Shown here: positions 1 through 7,733 of the stretch, piece by piece
Layout: every line of letters begins with the position of its first letter
Numbering within the stretch: the stretch's first letter is position 1
Assembly: GCA_027592035.1 (NCBI GenBank)
Contig: JAQCIK010000007.1
Coordinates: 17,372-81,371 of the forward strand
Origin: Casp-actino8 sp001510455
Lineage (GTDB): Bacteria > Actinomycetota > Acidimicrobiia > Acidimicrobiales > Ilumatobacteraceae
Length of the DNA: 64,000 nucleotides
Direction: 5' to 3'
Made by a program: the position numbers and the translations under genes
Notes under the pieces: model-generated
Told to the model about the DNA's origin: nothing
Databases searched by the model: none
What the model saw: the letters and a program-made list of their open reading frames with translations, nothing else

Positions 1-64
1 ACTACTTGAGCCGAACCGCCACCCAACTCCTGCCCAGCGTGTGACCTCTATTAGATAGTCGTTG
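1..64. other. Window edge, no feature seen
   Basis: The first 64 bases hold no recognisable gene or structure. Confidence 0.4.
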
Positions 65-736
65 TCAGCAGCCGAGGCGCGTCTCGACGAACCAGTCGAC
101 CAATGCTTCGGCCCGCGGGCGACTGTTCACGACTTCACGACGGGTGTCGGCCATGACATCGGCGGGATCGAGGCCCAGTCGACGTAGATCTCCCGAGTCA
201 CCCGATGTCCAGCGAGACAACATGGTCTCGGTGGCTTCGGGGTGGAACTGGGTGGCCAGGAGTCGCTCCCCCACCATGGCCTGGGGACCCGACGGACTGC
301 GAGCGATCTCAGTGAGCCCCGACGGCACGGTGAAAACGTCGAAGTGCCATTGCAACCATGGTCCAGGAGCAATCACCTCGGGATGGTCGGACTCGACGTG
401 ATGCCATCCCACCTCGGGCCGACGGGCCCTCTCCACGATTCCTCCCAGGGCTCGAGCCGTGATCTGCGCACCGAAACAGATCGCGAACAGGGGAACTCCC
501 TGCTCAACAGCTGTTTTCACGAGTTCACATTCGGCTCTGACCGAGGCCGCGACGTCCCCCCAGTACACACTCCACTCGGATCCGAGCAACAGGACCAGGT
601 CGTGTCCTTCGAGGTCGGGCCAGTCGGAGGGGTGCTCGCGGAAGCAATCGGTGAACGCCACCCCATGGTGACGGAATCTCTCTCCCACGATCCCGGGGTC
701 GGCATCGTCGACGTTGGCGATCACGAGAGCACGCAC
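65..736 (-). CDS. Class I glutamine amidotransferase-like protein (GMP synthase GATase-type)
   Basis: A 223-aa class I glutamine amidotransferase domain standing alone. The nucleophile Cys87 lies in the elbow FAICFGAQ, and the catalytic His-Pro-Glu is in TQFHPEATE near residue 165. Family knowledge: such domains release ammonia from glutamine or hydrolyse gamma-glutamyl bonds; the true substrate cannot be read here because no synthetase domain is fused or adjacent. The start is GTG at 736, chosen because a TACCGT hexamer lies 6 nt upstream, matching the leaderless layout common in this window. It diverges from the threonine ammonia-lyase gene with only 20 bp between starts. The domain call is firm, the function open. 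Confidence 0.85.
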   Translation of the reverse strand: MRALVIANVDDADPGIVGERFRHHGVAFTDCFREHPSDWPDLEGHDLVLLLGSEWSVYWGDVAASVRAECELVKTAVEQGVPLFAICFGAQITARALGGIVERARRPEVGWHHVESDHPEVIAPGPWLQWHFDVFTVPSGLTEIARSPSGPQAMVGERLLATQFHPEATETMLSRWTSGDSGDLRRLGLDPADVMADTRREVVNSRPRAEALVDWFVETRLGC

Positions 737-741
737 ACCGG

Positions 742-748
742 TACGGTA
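742..748. promoter_or_regulatory. Symmetric -10 element shared by divergent genes
   Basis: TACGGTA reads TACGGT toward the threonine ammonia-lyase gene (9 nt before its ATG) and TACCGT toward the amidotransferase gene (6 nt before its GTG). One element may therefore serve both strands. Confidence 0.5.
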
Positions 749-756
749 GGCCAGGC

Positions 757-1965
757 ATGGGGAAAAGCGACCGTCCGACGATCACCCGGGCCGAGATCGA
801 TGCGGCGCGAGTCGCCGGTGAATCGGTGGTGCAGCACACCCCCGTGACCGGGTCGTACACCTTGTCGCAACGCACCGGGGGCACCGTGGTGCTGAAGGCC
901 GAGAACCTCCAACGGACGGGGAGCTTCAAGATCCGTGGCGCCATGAACAAACTCGCCTCACTCGGCGACTCGGCAGCACGCGGAGTGACGGCCGGAAGTG
1001 CCGGCAATCATGCGCAGTCCCTCGCTTTTGCCGCCCGAGCCTTCGGGGTGCCGTGCGAGATCTTCGTCCCCGACAATGCCCCTATCGCCAAGATCGCAGC
1101 GTGCCGCGACTACGGCGCCACGGTCATCGAGGGCGGGGACTCCCTCGACGACGCGGTTGCGTCGGCTCGGGCTCGAGCCGACGAGAAGGGTCTGTCGTTC
1201 TGTCATCCCTACGACGATCCGATCGTGATCGCCGGCCAAGCGACTCTCGGGCTCGAACTCCTCGACGACATCCCCGACCTCGGCCGTGTCATCGTTCCCC
1301 TCGGCGGCGGGGGTCTCGCCACGGGTGTGGCCATCGCCGTCAAACTTCACGATCCGACGATCGAGGTCATCGGTGTGCAAGTCGAGGCGTGCGCGCCCTA
1401 CGCGAACGGCATCGTTCCCGATGGGCCGGTCGCGACTCTCGCCGACGGGATCGCGGTCAAACGACCAGGGGTGTTCACTGCTCCCCTCGTCGAACACTGG
1501 CTCGACGAGGTCGTCGTGGTCGACGAGGACGCCGTCGCCGATGCGATGGTCCTGCTCATGGAACGCTCGAAACTGTACGTGGAGGGCGCGGGCGCAGTGG
1601 GCGTCTCGGCTCTGCTCGCCGAACGAGCAGCGCCCGCGGAAGGTCGAACGACGTGCGTCGTCTTGTCAGGTGGCAACGTCGATCTCGGTGTCGTCCCCGG
1701 CCTCATTCGTCGTCACGAGACACAAGCGGGTCGACGCCTCATCGTTTTCGTTCGGGTGAGCGATCGACCCGGAGGTCTCGCTCGACTCCTCACCGTCTTC
1801 GCCGAACAAGGTGCGAGTGTGATCGACATCGAACACGTTCGTGACGGAGTCGATCTGCACGTACGTGAGACCGGTGTGAACGCAGTACTCGAAGTGCGCG
1901 GCCCCGAACACTCTGAAAGGGTGGTTGCCGCCATTCGTGACGCTGGCTACGACGTTCGACTCTGA
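757..1965 (+). CDS. ilvA: Threonine ammonia-lyase with ACT domain
   Basis: A 402-aa PLP enzyme that deaminates threonine to 2-oxobutanoate, the first step toward isoleucine. The PLP lysine is in the motif SFKIRGAMNKL near residue 55, and the glycine-rich phosphate loop GGGGLATG is near residue 183. The last 75 or so residues (IVFVRVSDRPGGLARLLTVF) form one ACT domain, the usual site of amino-acid feedback. With one ACT domain it resembles the short TdcB/IlvA type common in Actinomycetota. It ends 14 bp from the convergent flavin oxidoreductase gene. Confidence 0.92.
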   Translation: MGKSDRPTITRAEIDAARVAGESVVQHTPVTGSYTLSQRTGGTVVLKAENLQRTGSFKIRGAMNKLASLGDSAARGVTAGSAGNHAQSLAFAARAFGVPCEIFVPDNAPIAKIAACRDYGATVIEGGDSLDDAVASARARADEKGLSFCHPYDDPIVIAGQATLGLELLDDIPDLGRVIVPLGGGGLATGVAIAVKLHDPTIEVIGVQVEACAPYANGIVPDGPVATLADGIAVKRPGVFTAPLVEHWLDEVVVVDEDAVADAMVLLMERSKLYVEGAGAVGVSALLAERAAPAEGRTTCVVLSGGNVDLGVVPGLIRRHETQAGRRLIVFVRVSDRPGGLARLLTVFAEQGASVIDIEHVRDGVDLHVRETGVNAVLEVRGPEHSERVVAAIRDAGYDVRL

Positions 1966-1979
1966 ACCAACTGGCCTCG

Positions 1980-3062
1980 TCAGCTCGTCGGTTCGGTGAC
2001 GAAACCGCGCCAGTTGCGCATGTAGCCGACGAACGAATCCGACAGACCCTCGTCCTTCAGGGTCTCGGGACTCACCGGAAGATCACGCATCACGAAATGT
2101 GAATCTCGTCGGACTTGCTCCGGAAAATCGTGGTGCAGGATCGCGCCCCGACCGATGACCGCGAGATCGGCTCCGTCATCGATCGCGCGCTGGGCGTCGG
2201 CGGCCGAGTACAACTTGCCGGCCACAGCGAGTCGGGTGTCGCCCCGAGATATGTCGGCAAAGACGTCGACCAAGCGGCGACCGGCGAAATCGGTATCGGC
2301 TGGTTCCTTGAACACGTCCCACAACGACATGTCGATGAAGTCGACACCGACGTCGACAAGAGCCCGGTAGACGTCGCAGATCTCGGCCGTCCGCATACCG
2401 AAACGTTCCGGCGAAAGACGAACCGACAGACTGAAGTCGGATCGACATTCACGACGGATCCCACCGACGATCTCCATCAGTAAGCGCGCCCGGTTCTCGA
2501 GTGACCCGCCGTAGTGGTCGGTCCGTCGGTTGAGTTGGGGATTCAGGAACTGACAGATCATGTAGTCGTGAGCACCGTGAAGTTCGACCCCGTGAAATCC
2601 GGCGCGATCGCAACGAACCGCCGCGGCGACGAAGTCGGCGACCAGTTCCTCGGTCTCGCCCGTGGACAGTCCGCGAGCACCGGTTTCGGGATCGTCGGAC
2701 GGGCACACAGGCGACTCCCCGATCAGATCGGCCGGTGAGCGATGTCCGGCGTGGTGCAACTGCACCAAGGCCACTCGTCCGAACGACGAAATGGCCGACG
2801 CGAGATCAGTGAGACCTGCGATGTGATCATCGGAGAAGGTGCCGAGCTGGCCGACGAATCCCTGACCGCGCTTTTGCACGTGGGCCGCGCACGTCATCAC
2901 CGTGCCGAAACCTCCCTCGGCCCTCTTCACCAACCAGTGCTTCTCGTCATCGGACAGCGTTCCGTCGGCGTGACTCTGCATGTTCGTGAGAGGAGCCAGC
3001 ATGAAGCGGTTCGAGGAGGACGGACCGTGTGCGAAGGACACCGAATCGAAGAGCGAGACCAT
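1980..3062 (-). CDS. NADH:flavin oxidoreductase, old yellow enzyme family
   Basis: A 360-aa TIM-barrel FMN oxidoreductase of the old yellow enzyme / 2,4-dienoyl-CoA reductase family. Recognisable segments are the N-terminal SSNRFMLAPLTNMQS, the substrate-binding HGAHDYMICQFLNPQLN with its following NRRTDHYGGSLENRARL, and the phosphate-binding AVIGRGAI near the C-terminus. No additional NAD-binding or Fe-S domain is present, so it is the short form. I start it at the ATG giving MVSLFDSV, because the 16 residues upstream look unlike the family. It diverges from the C26 peptidase gene with 55 bp between starts. The substrate (an enone or enal) is unknown. Confidence 0.88.
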   Translation of the reverse strand: MVSLFDSVSFAHGPSSSNRFMLAPLTNMQSHADGTLSDDEKHWLVKRAEGGFGTVMTCAAHVQKRGQGFVGQLGTFSDDHIAGLTDLASAISSFGRVALVQLHHAGHRSPADLIGESPVCPSDDPETGARGLSTGETEELVADFVAAAVRCDRAGFHGVELHGAHDYMICQFLNPQLNRRTDHYGGSLENRARLLMEIVGGIRRECRSDFSLSVRLSPERFGMRTAEICDVYRALVDVGVDFIDMSLWDVFKEPADTDFAGRRLVDVFADISRGDTRLAVAGKLYSAADAQRAIDDGADLAVIGRGAILHHDFPEQVRRDSHFVMRDLPVSPETLKDEGLSDSFVGYMRNWRGFVTEPTS

Positions 3063-3105
3063 GTCCTCATCTTGCCCGGTCGGTCGGCGTTTCCCCGTTG
3101 TCTGC

Positions 3106-3111
3106 CACAAT
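3106..3111 (+). promoter_or_regulatory. Candidate -10 (CACAAT) for the C26 peptidase gene
   Basis: CACAAT lies 6 nt before the ATG at 3118, the same geometry as other leaderless candidates here. It is a weaker match than the TAGCGT boxes. Confidence 0.35.
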
Positions 3112-3117
3112 GAGGCG

Positions 3118-3813
3118 ATGACAACTCCCCTCGTCGCGATCGTCGGTCGCGAAATCAGTCAGGCCGAGGGCGTCCGTGGCGAGGCCTTCGGAGCCGGACG
3201 TCGATACTCCGATGCGATTCACCGAGCCGGGGGTACACCCGTCATCGTTCCGCCCCTCGACCTCGGACCCGATGCCCTCGCACGACTCGTGTCCGCCGTC
3301 GACGCCCTCGTGCTCCACGGTGGAGGGGACGTCGACCCGCAGCGTTACGGCCAGGAGCCAACGGCCCCCAAGTTGTACGGGGTGAATTCACGTCACGACG
3401 ACGTCGAACTCGCAGTCGTACGCGCCTTTCTCGACGCCGACAAACCGATCCTCGCGATCTGTCGCGGGATCCAGATCATGAACGTGGCCCTGGGTGGGAC
3501 TCTGGTTCAACACATCGAGGAACCCGGACACACCCAGGAGTTCCACCCGGTGACGCTCGACGACGGAAGTCGTATCGCTGATGCGATGGGGACGTCCCGA
3601 CCAGCGCGTTGCCACTCGTACCATCACCAGGCCCTCGATCGAGTGGCCGACGGTTTGCGAGTGATCGGTCGTCACGACGACGGAACCATCGAGGCCGTGG
3701 AAGCCGAGGACAAGAACTGGGTCGTCGGTGTGCAGTGGCATCCCGAGGACTCGGCCGATGTCGATCCGGAACAACAACGTCTGTTCGATCGACTGGTCGC
3801 CGTCACTCGCTGA
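3118..3813 (+). CDS. Gamma-glutamyl-gamma-aminobutyrate hydrolase-like peptidase (C26 family)
   Basis: A 231-aa class I amidotransferase-fold hydrolase of peptidase family C26, close to PuuD, which splits gamma-glutamyl-GABA in putrescine breakdown. The nucleophile is in ILAICRGIQIMNVALGG and the catalytic His-Pro-Glu in VGVQWHPEDSAD. The GGGDVDPQRYG segment is typical of this family. The ATG at 3118 is chosen because the protein then begins directly with the first beta strand (TTPLVAIVGRE). No other putrescine gene is nearby, so the substrate is inferred only from the family. Confidence 0.85.
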   Translation: MTTPLVAIVGREISQAEGVRGEAFGAGRRYSDAIHRAGGTPVIVPPLDLGPDALARLVSAVDALVLHGGGDVDPQRYGQEPTAPKLYGVNSRHDDVELAVVRAFLDADKPILAICRGIQIMNVALGGTLVQHIEEPGHTQEFHPVTLDDGSRIADAMGTSRPARCHSYHHQALDRVADGLRVIGRHDDGTIEAVEAEDKNWVVGVQWHPEDSADVDPEQQRLFDRLVAVTR

Positions 3814-3833
3814 CTCGGCGGGAAACCTGTTCG

Positions 3834-4601
3834 CTACTGGTGAGCCGGACACTGGGGCTTGAAGAAGCACCAATCACAGAGTTTGGTCACGTTGCACTCG
3901 AATTCGCCGCGTTCACACGCGGCGTCGATCGCTTCTTTGGTCTCGACGATCGTGCCTTGGGCGATGGCCAGCTTGACCGGGGTGACGGTGACGTCGTGCC
4001 GCACTCCGTCCTTCAAGTACAGCAACTCGACCCGTGACGTTTCTTCCTGATCGGACTCACGCAACATGAGGGCATACGTGAGCAACTGGAAGAACTTCGT
4101 GTCTTCGGTGGTGAATCGCGGATTGGGAACCTTGCCGGTCTTGTAGTCGCCGATGACGACGGCGCCACTGTCGTCGATCAGGAAGCGATCGATGAAACCA
4201 CGTAACTGAACTCCCTCGACCGCCACGTTGACTTCGTGTTCCATACCCATGAGATCGACGTGTTGAGGATCTTCGAGACGCCACAGGTTCTGCATGCAAT
4301 TGAAAGCCTGGATCTTGAAGTCCTTGATCTCGCCCTGCTTCTTGTCGAGCGATTCAACGGCCGCTTCCCACTCACCGGCCTTCCATCGCTCGCCGGCGAG
4401 AGTGCGAATGGCGTCGACGGTTCGGTCGTCGGGTTCGAGTTGATACAGATGTTCGAGAACGTCGTGAACGAAGGTGCCGAGATGGGTGGCCCAGGTGGGT
4501 GGTTCCTTCAGTCCGTCGATGCGCGAGAACTTGAACTTCTGGGGGCAGTCGCGGTACGTGCCGATCGACGACGGCGACAAGTAAGCCGGAGGTGTCAGCA
4601 C
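3834..4601 (-). CDS. RecB-family PD-(D/E)XK nuclease with Fe-S cluster cysteines
   Basis: A 255-aa stand-alone nuclease of the RecB/Cas4/AddB-type PD-(D/E)XK superfamily. SPSSIGTYRDCPQKFKF supplies the N-terminal Cys; a conserved block VVIGDYKTGK around residues 149-158 carries the catalytic Asp and Lys; and the C-terminal CDWCFFKPQC gives three more Cys. That one-plus-three arrangement ligates a [4Fe-4S] cluster in AddB and Cas4. No helicase or CRISPR gene is adjacent. It follows nuoN on the same strand after 40 nt but has its own CAGACT box 6 nt before its GTG start. Its role in DNA repair is inferred. Confidence 0.82.
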   Translation of the reverse strand: MLTPPAYLSPSSIGTYRDCPQKFKFSRIDGLKEPPTWATHLGTFVHDVLEHLYQLEPDDRTVDAIRTLAGERWKAGEWEAAVESLDKKQGEIKDFKIQAFNCMQNLWRLEDPQHVDLMGMEHEVNVAVEGVQLRGFIDRFLIDDSGAVVIGDYKTGKVPNPRFTTEDTKFFQLLTYALMLRESDQEETSRVELLYLKDGVRHDVTVTPVKLAIAQGTIVETKEAIDAACERGEFECNVTKLCDWCFFKPQCPAHQ

Positions 4602-4607
4602 GTTCTC

Positions 4608-4613
4608 AGTCTG
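4608..4613 (-). promoter_or_regulatory. Candidate -10 (CAGACT) for the RecB-like nuclease
   Basis: On the minus strand CAGACT sits 6 nt before the GTG start at 4601, suggesting a leaderless transcript separate from the nuo operon. Confidence 0.45.
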
Positions 4614-4641
4614 TCACGGGGGTGTGCCCCGATGCGGGACG

Positions 4642-6141
4642 TCAACGCACGAGCACGAGGGCATCGCGACTGGCGTCGATCAACCATCCGGGGAAGATCC
4701 CGGCGAAGAGGGTGAACGCCACCGACACGGTCACGACGAGAGCGGAGGTGAAGGGTACGGCGACCTTCTCGCGCTGGTCGTCACCCGACTCGGCATCCGA
4801 CAACCACATGCTGATCATGATCCGCAGATAGAGAACGGCCGCCACGACCGAAGCGATCATGGCGACGATTGCAATGGCATAACTGCTGTTGTCGGCGGCC
4901 GCCTTGATCACACCGAACTTGGCCACGAAACCCGACGTGACCGGCATACCGGCCTGGGCGAACAGGAACACCGTCATCCCGAGTGCCAATGCCGGTCGCT
5001 CCTTCGAGAGACCTCGGAAGGCGGCCAGGTCGGTCCGACCGTCACCGGTGCGACTCACGAGAGACACCACGGTGAAGGTACCGACCACGAGGACGGAGTA
5101 CAGAACGAGGTAGAGAAGTGACGAAGGCAGGCCGTCGGTGTCGCCCGAATGGCCCGCCGCTTCGACGCCGATGAGGATGAATCCGGCGTGACCGATCGAC
5201 GAGTAAGCGAGCATGCGCTTCACGTCGGTCTGGACCACGGCGAGGATCGAGCCGATCACCACCGACGCGATGGCCATCACCCAGATGACCGGGCGCCAGT
5301 CATCGGCTCGACTCGGAAGAGCGACCAGGAGAACACGAAGCATGGTCGCGAAAGCGGCGAACTTGCCGACCGAGGCCATGAACGACGTCGCCGGGGTGGG
5401 AGCACCTTGGTACACGTCGGGTGTCCAGAAGTGGAACGGAACAGCAGCGACCTTGAAGCCGAGACCGACGAGGAGCAACGCGAGTCCGGCGAGCAACATG
5501 GCGTCGTCGCCGTCGAGGAAGACTTCGGCCTCGAGGAAGCGCCCCATCGTCGTGAGATTGGTGGTGCCGGTGGCTCCGTACAACAGAGCGATTCCGTAGA
5601 GCAGGAAGGCCGAAGCGAAACCGCCGAGGACGAAGTACTTGAGACCGCTCTCCTGACTCTCGACTCGACGCCGGTGACTGGCCGCCAACACGTAGAGCGC
5701 GATCGAGAGCGTCTCGAGACCGAGGAACAGAACCACGAATTCGTTCGCCGAGGCCAGAGCCATGCCACCGATCGCCGCCAACACGTACATCGCATAGCTC
5801 TCGGGACCGTCGAGCTCCTCGCGACGCAAGTATTCGGAAGATGACAACGCCACGAGTGCCGTGGCCACGGTGATACCGATCCACGCCAACAGCGCCATTC
5901 GATCGATGGCGAGAACGTCGCCGATCACCGCGACCGGGCCGTCGTGGCCCACGCGATTCCAGAGGATCATCTCGATGACGAGCGTCGGAATCGTGAGCAC
6001 GACAGTCGCGACCGCGTACAGCGAACGGGGCCAACGCGGAGTGAGCGCACCCACCACCAGAAGAACCAGTGCCCCACCGAGCAGGATGATCATCGGCATG
6101 ATCGCCAGCCAGTCGATCGAGGGATATTCGACGGTGTTCAT
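4642..6141 (-). CDS. nuoN: NADH-quinone oxidoreductase subunit N
   Basis: A 499-aa antiporter-like membrane subunit of complex I. It has about 14 hydrophobic helices; characteristic stretches are FVVLFLGLETLSIALYVLAA, the lysine-containing helix around FKVAAVPFHFWTPDVYQGAP, and TDVKRMLAYSSIGHAGFILIG. It is one of three proton-pumping modules with NuoL and NuoM. It is the last nuo gene, its ATG overlapping the nuoM stop (TGATG), which implies translational coupling. The length is normal. Confidence 0.96.
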   Translation of the reverse strand: MNTVEYPSIDWLAIMPMIILLGGALVLLVVGALTPRWPRSLYAVATVVLTIPTLVIEMILWNRVGHDGPVAVIGDVLAIDRMALLAWIGITVATALVALSSSEYLRREELDGPESYAMYVLAAIGGMALASANEFVVLFLGLETLSIALYVLAASHRRRVESQESGLKYFVLGGFASAFLLYGIALLYGATGTTNLTTMGRFLEAEVFLDGDDAMLLAGLALLLVGLGFKVAAVPFHFWTPDVYQGAPTPATSFMASVGKFAAFATMLRVLLVALPSRADDWRPVIWVMAIASVVIGSILAVVQTDVKRMLAYSSIGHAGFILIGVEAAGHSGDTDGLPSSLLYLVLYSVLVVGTFTVVSLVSRTGDGRTDLAAFRGLSKERPALALGMTVFLFAQAGMPVTSGFVAKFGVIKAAADNSSYAIAIVAMIASVVAAVLYLRIMISMWLSDAESGDDQREKVAVPFTSALVVTVSVAFTLFAGIFPGWLIDASRDALVLVR

Positions 6142-7733
6142 CAGCCCTCCTCACCGTGTTCTTCGGCCGAGCCGTGCTCATCGGAACCATCGACATGGAC
6201 CACGTCGGGGGCCGAGAACCCGGAGCGTTCTTCGACCCGAACGAGCAGTGCCTTGGCGCTCGGCTCGATGCGATCGAGCATGGGCTTCGGATACACACCG
6301 CAGAACACGATGAGACCGATGAAGGGCAAGAGCACCATTCCCTCGCGGAGTCGGAGTTCACGGAACGTCGAGTTGGCCTCGTCGGGTTCACCGTGGAACA
6401 CACGCTGGTAAGCCCAGAGCAAATAGAGCGCAGCGAGAATCACTCCGGTGGCACCGATCACCACCCACCAACGAGCGGTCGAGAAGCTGCCGATGAGAAC
6501 GAGGAATTCTCCGACGAATCCGTTGAGTCCCGGAACTCCGATACTCGAGAGCATGACCACCATGAAGGCGGCGGCGAAGATCGGTGCGACTTTCTGCAGA
6601 CCCTTCAGTTCGGCGATCTGGCGGGTGTGACGCCGTTCGTAGATCATGCCGACGAGGAGGAAGAGCGCTCCGGTCGACACGCCGTGGTTGACCATCTGCA
6701 TCACACCACCCGAGATGGCCTCGGTGGTGAAGGCGAAGGTTCCGAGCACGATGAAACCGAGGTGGGCGACCGACGAGTAGGCGACCAATCGTTTCAGGTC
6801 GGTCTGCATGGTGGCCGCAATGGCTCCCCACAGGATGCCGATGACCGCCAGAGTGAGGAAGATCTCACGGCTCCAGACGGCGGCTTCGGGAAAGAGGTAC
6901 ACACCGAAACGAACCAAACCGTACGTCCCGAGTTTCAGCAGTACTCCGGCCAGGATCACCGAGCCGGCCGTCGGTGCCTGAGTGTGCGCGTCCGGGAGCC
7001 ACGTGTGCAGCGGGAAGAGCGGGACCTTGACGGCGAATGCGATGGCGAAGGCGAAGAACAACCATCGACCGGTGCTGGCCGCGAAGTTCGCACCCTCGGC
7101 GATCTCGACCAGATCGAACGACACCTTCCCCAACTGATCGGATGCCAGTAGGGCCGTGGTGACGATGCCCACCAACATGAGAGCCGATCCGACCATCGTG
7201 TACAAGAAGAACTTGGTGGCCGCATAGACGCGCTGGTCGTATCCCCACCGGCCGATGAGGAAGTACATCGGCACGAGCACGATCTCGAAGAACAAGAAGA
7301 ACAGGACGAGATCGAGACTCAGGAACGAACCCATGACACCGGCCTCGAGCATGAGGAGCCAGGCCAGATACGGCTTCTCGTCGTGATGAGGATCGCATCC
7401 GACGATGGCCAGCGGGAAGAGAACTCCCGTGAGGACGACGAGGAAGAGCGAGATGCCGTCGACACCGAGATGCCAACCGATTCCCCACGACTGGATCCAT
7501 TCGTGCTTCGACACGAATTGGAATCCGGCGTCACCCGTTTCGAACGACGCGAGCAGCCAGAGGCTCATCCCGCCGGTGACCACCGACGAGAACAGCGCGA
7601 TCAGTTTGGTGACCTCGGGGCGTCGAGCACTCGTGAGCAACGTGGCCACGGCACCGATCAGCGGAACCAGCACCAGAGCGGTCAGGATCGGGAAGGACAG
7701 GACCTCTCCCCCTCCAGCGGCGAGAAGCGACAT
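6141..7733 (-). CDS. nuoM: NADH-quinone oxidoreductase subunit M
   Basis: A 530-aa antiporter-like proton-pumping subunit of complex I. Diagnostic blocks are the helix with VKVPLFPLHTWLPDAHTQAP, followed by TDLKRLVAYSSVAHLGFIVLG and PGLNGFVGEFLVL. The reading frame is open far upstream, but the start is the ATG at 7733 (MSLLAAGGGEV), which overlaps the nuoL stop as TGATG, the junction used repeatedly in this operon; the sequence upstream in this frame is arginine-rich noise. The C-terminus carries an acidic, histidine-rich tail (DEHGSAEEHGEEG). Confidence 0.96.
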   Translation of the reverse strand: MSLLAAGGGEVLSFPILTALVLVPLIGAVATLLTSARRPEVTKLIALFSSVVTGGMSLWLLASFETGDAGFQFVSKHEWIQSWGIGWHLGVDGISLFLVVLTGVLFPLAIVGCDPHHDEKPYLAWLLMLEAGVMGSFLSLDLVLFFLFFEIVLVPMYFLIGRWGYDQRVYAATKFFLYTMVGSALMLVGIVTTALLASDQLGKVSFDLVEIAEGANFAASTGRWLFFAFAIAFAVKVPLFPLHTWLPDAHTQAPTAGSVILAGVLLKLGTYGLVRFGVYLFPEAAVWSREIFLTLAVIGILWGAIAATMQTDLKRLVAYSSVAHLGFIVLGTFAFTTEAISGGVMQMVNHGVSTGALFLLVGMIYERRHTRQIAELKGLQKVAPIFAAAFMVVMLSSIGVPGLNGFVGEFLVLIGSFSTARWWVVIGATGVILAALYLLWAYQRVFHGEPDEANSTFRELRLREGMVLLPFIGLIVFCGVYPKPMLDRIEPSAKALLVRVEERSGFSAPDVVHVDGSDEHGSAEEHGEEG

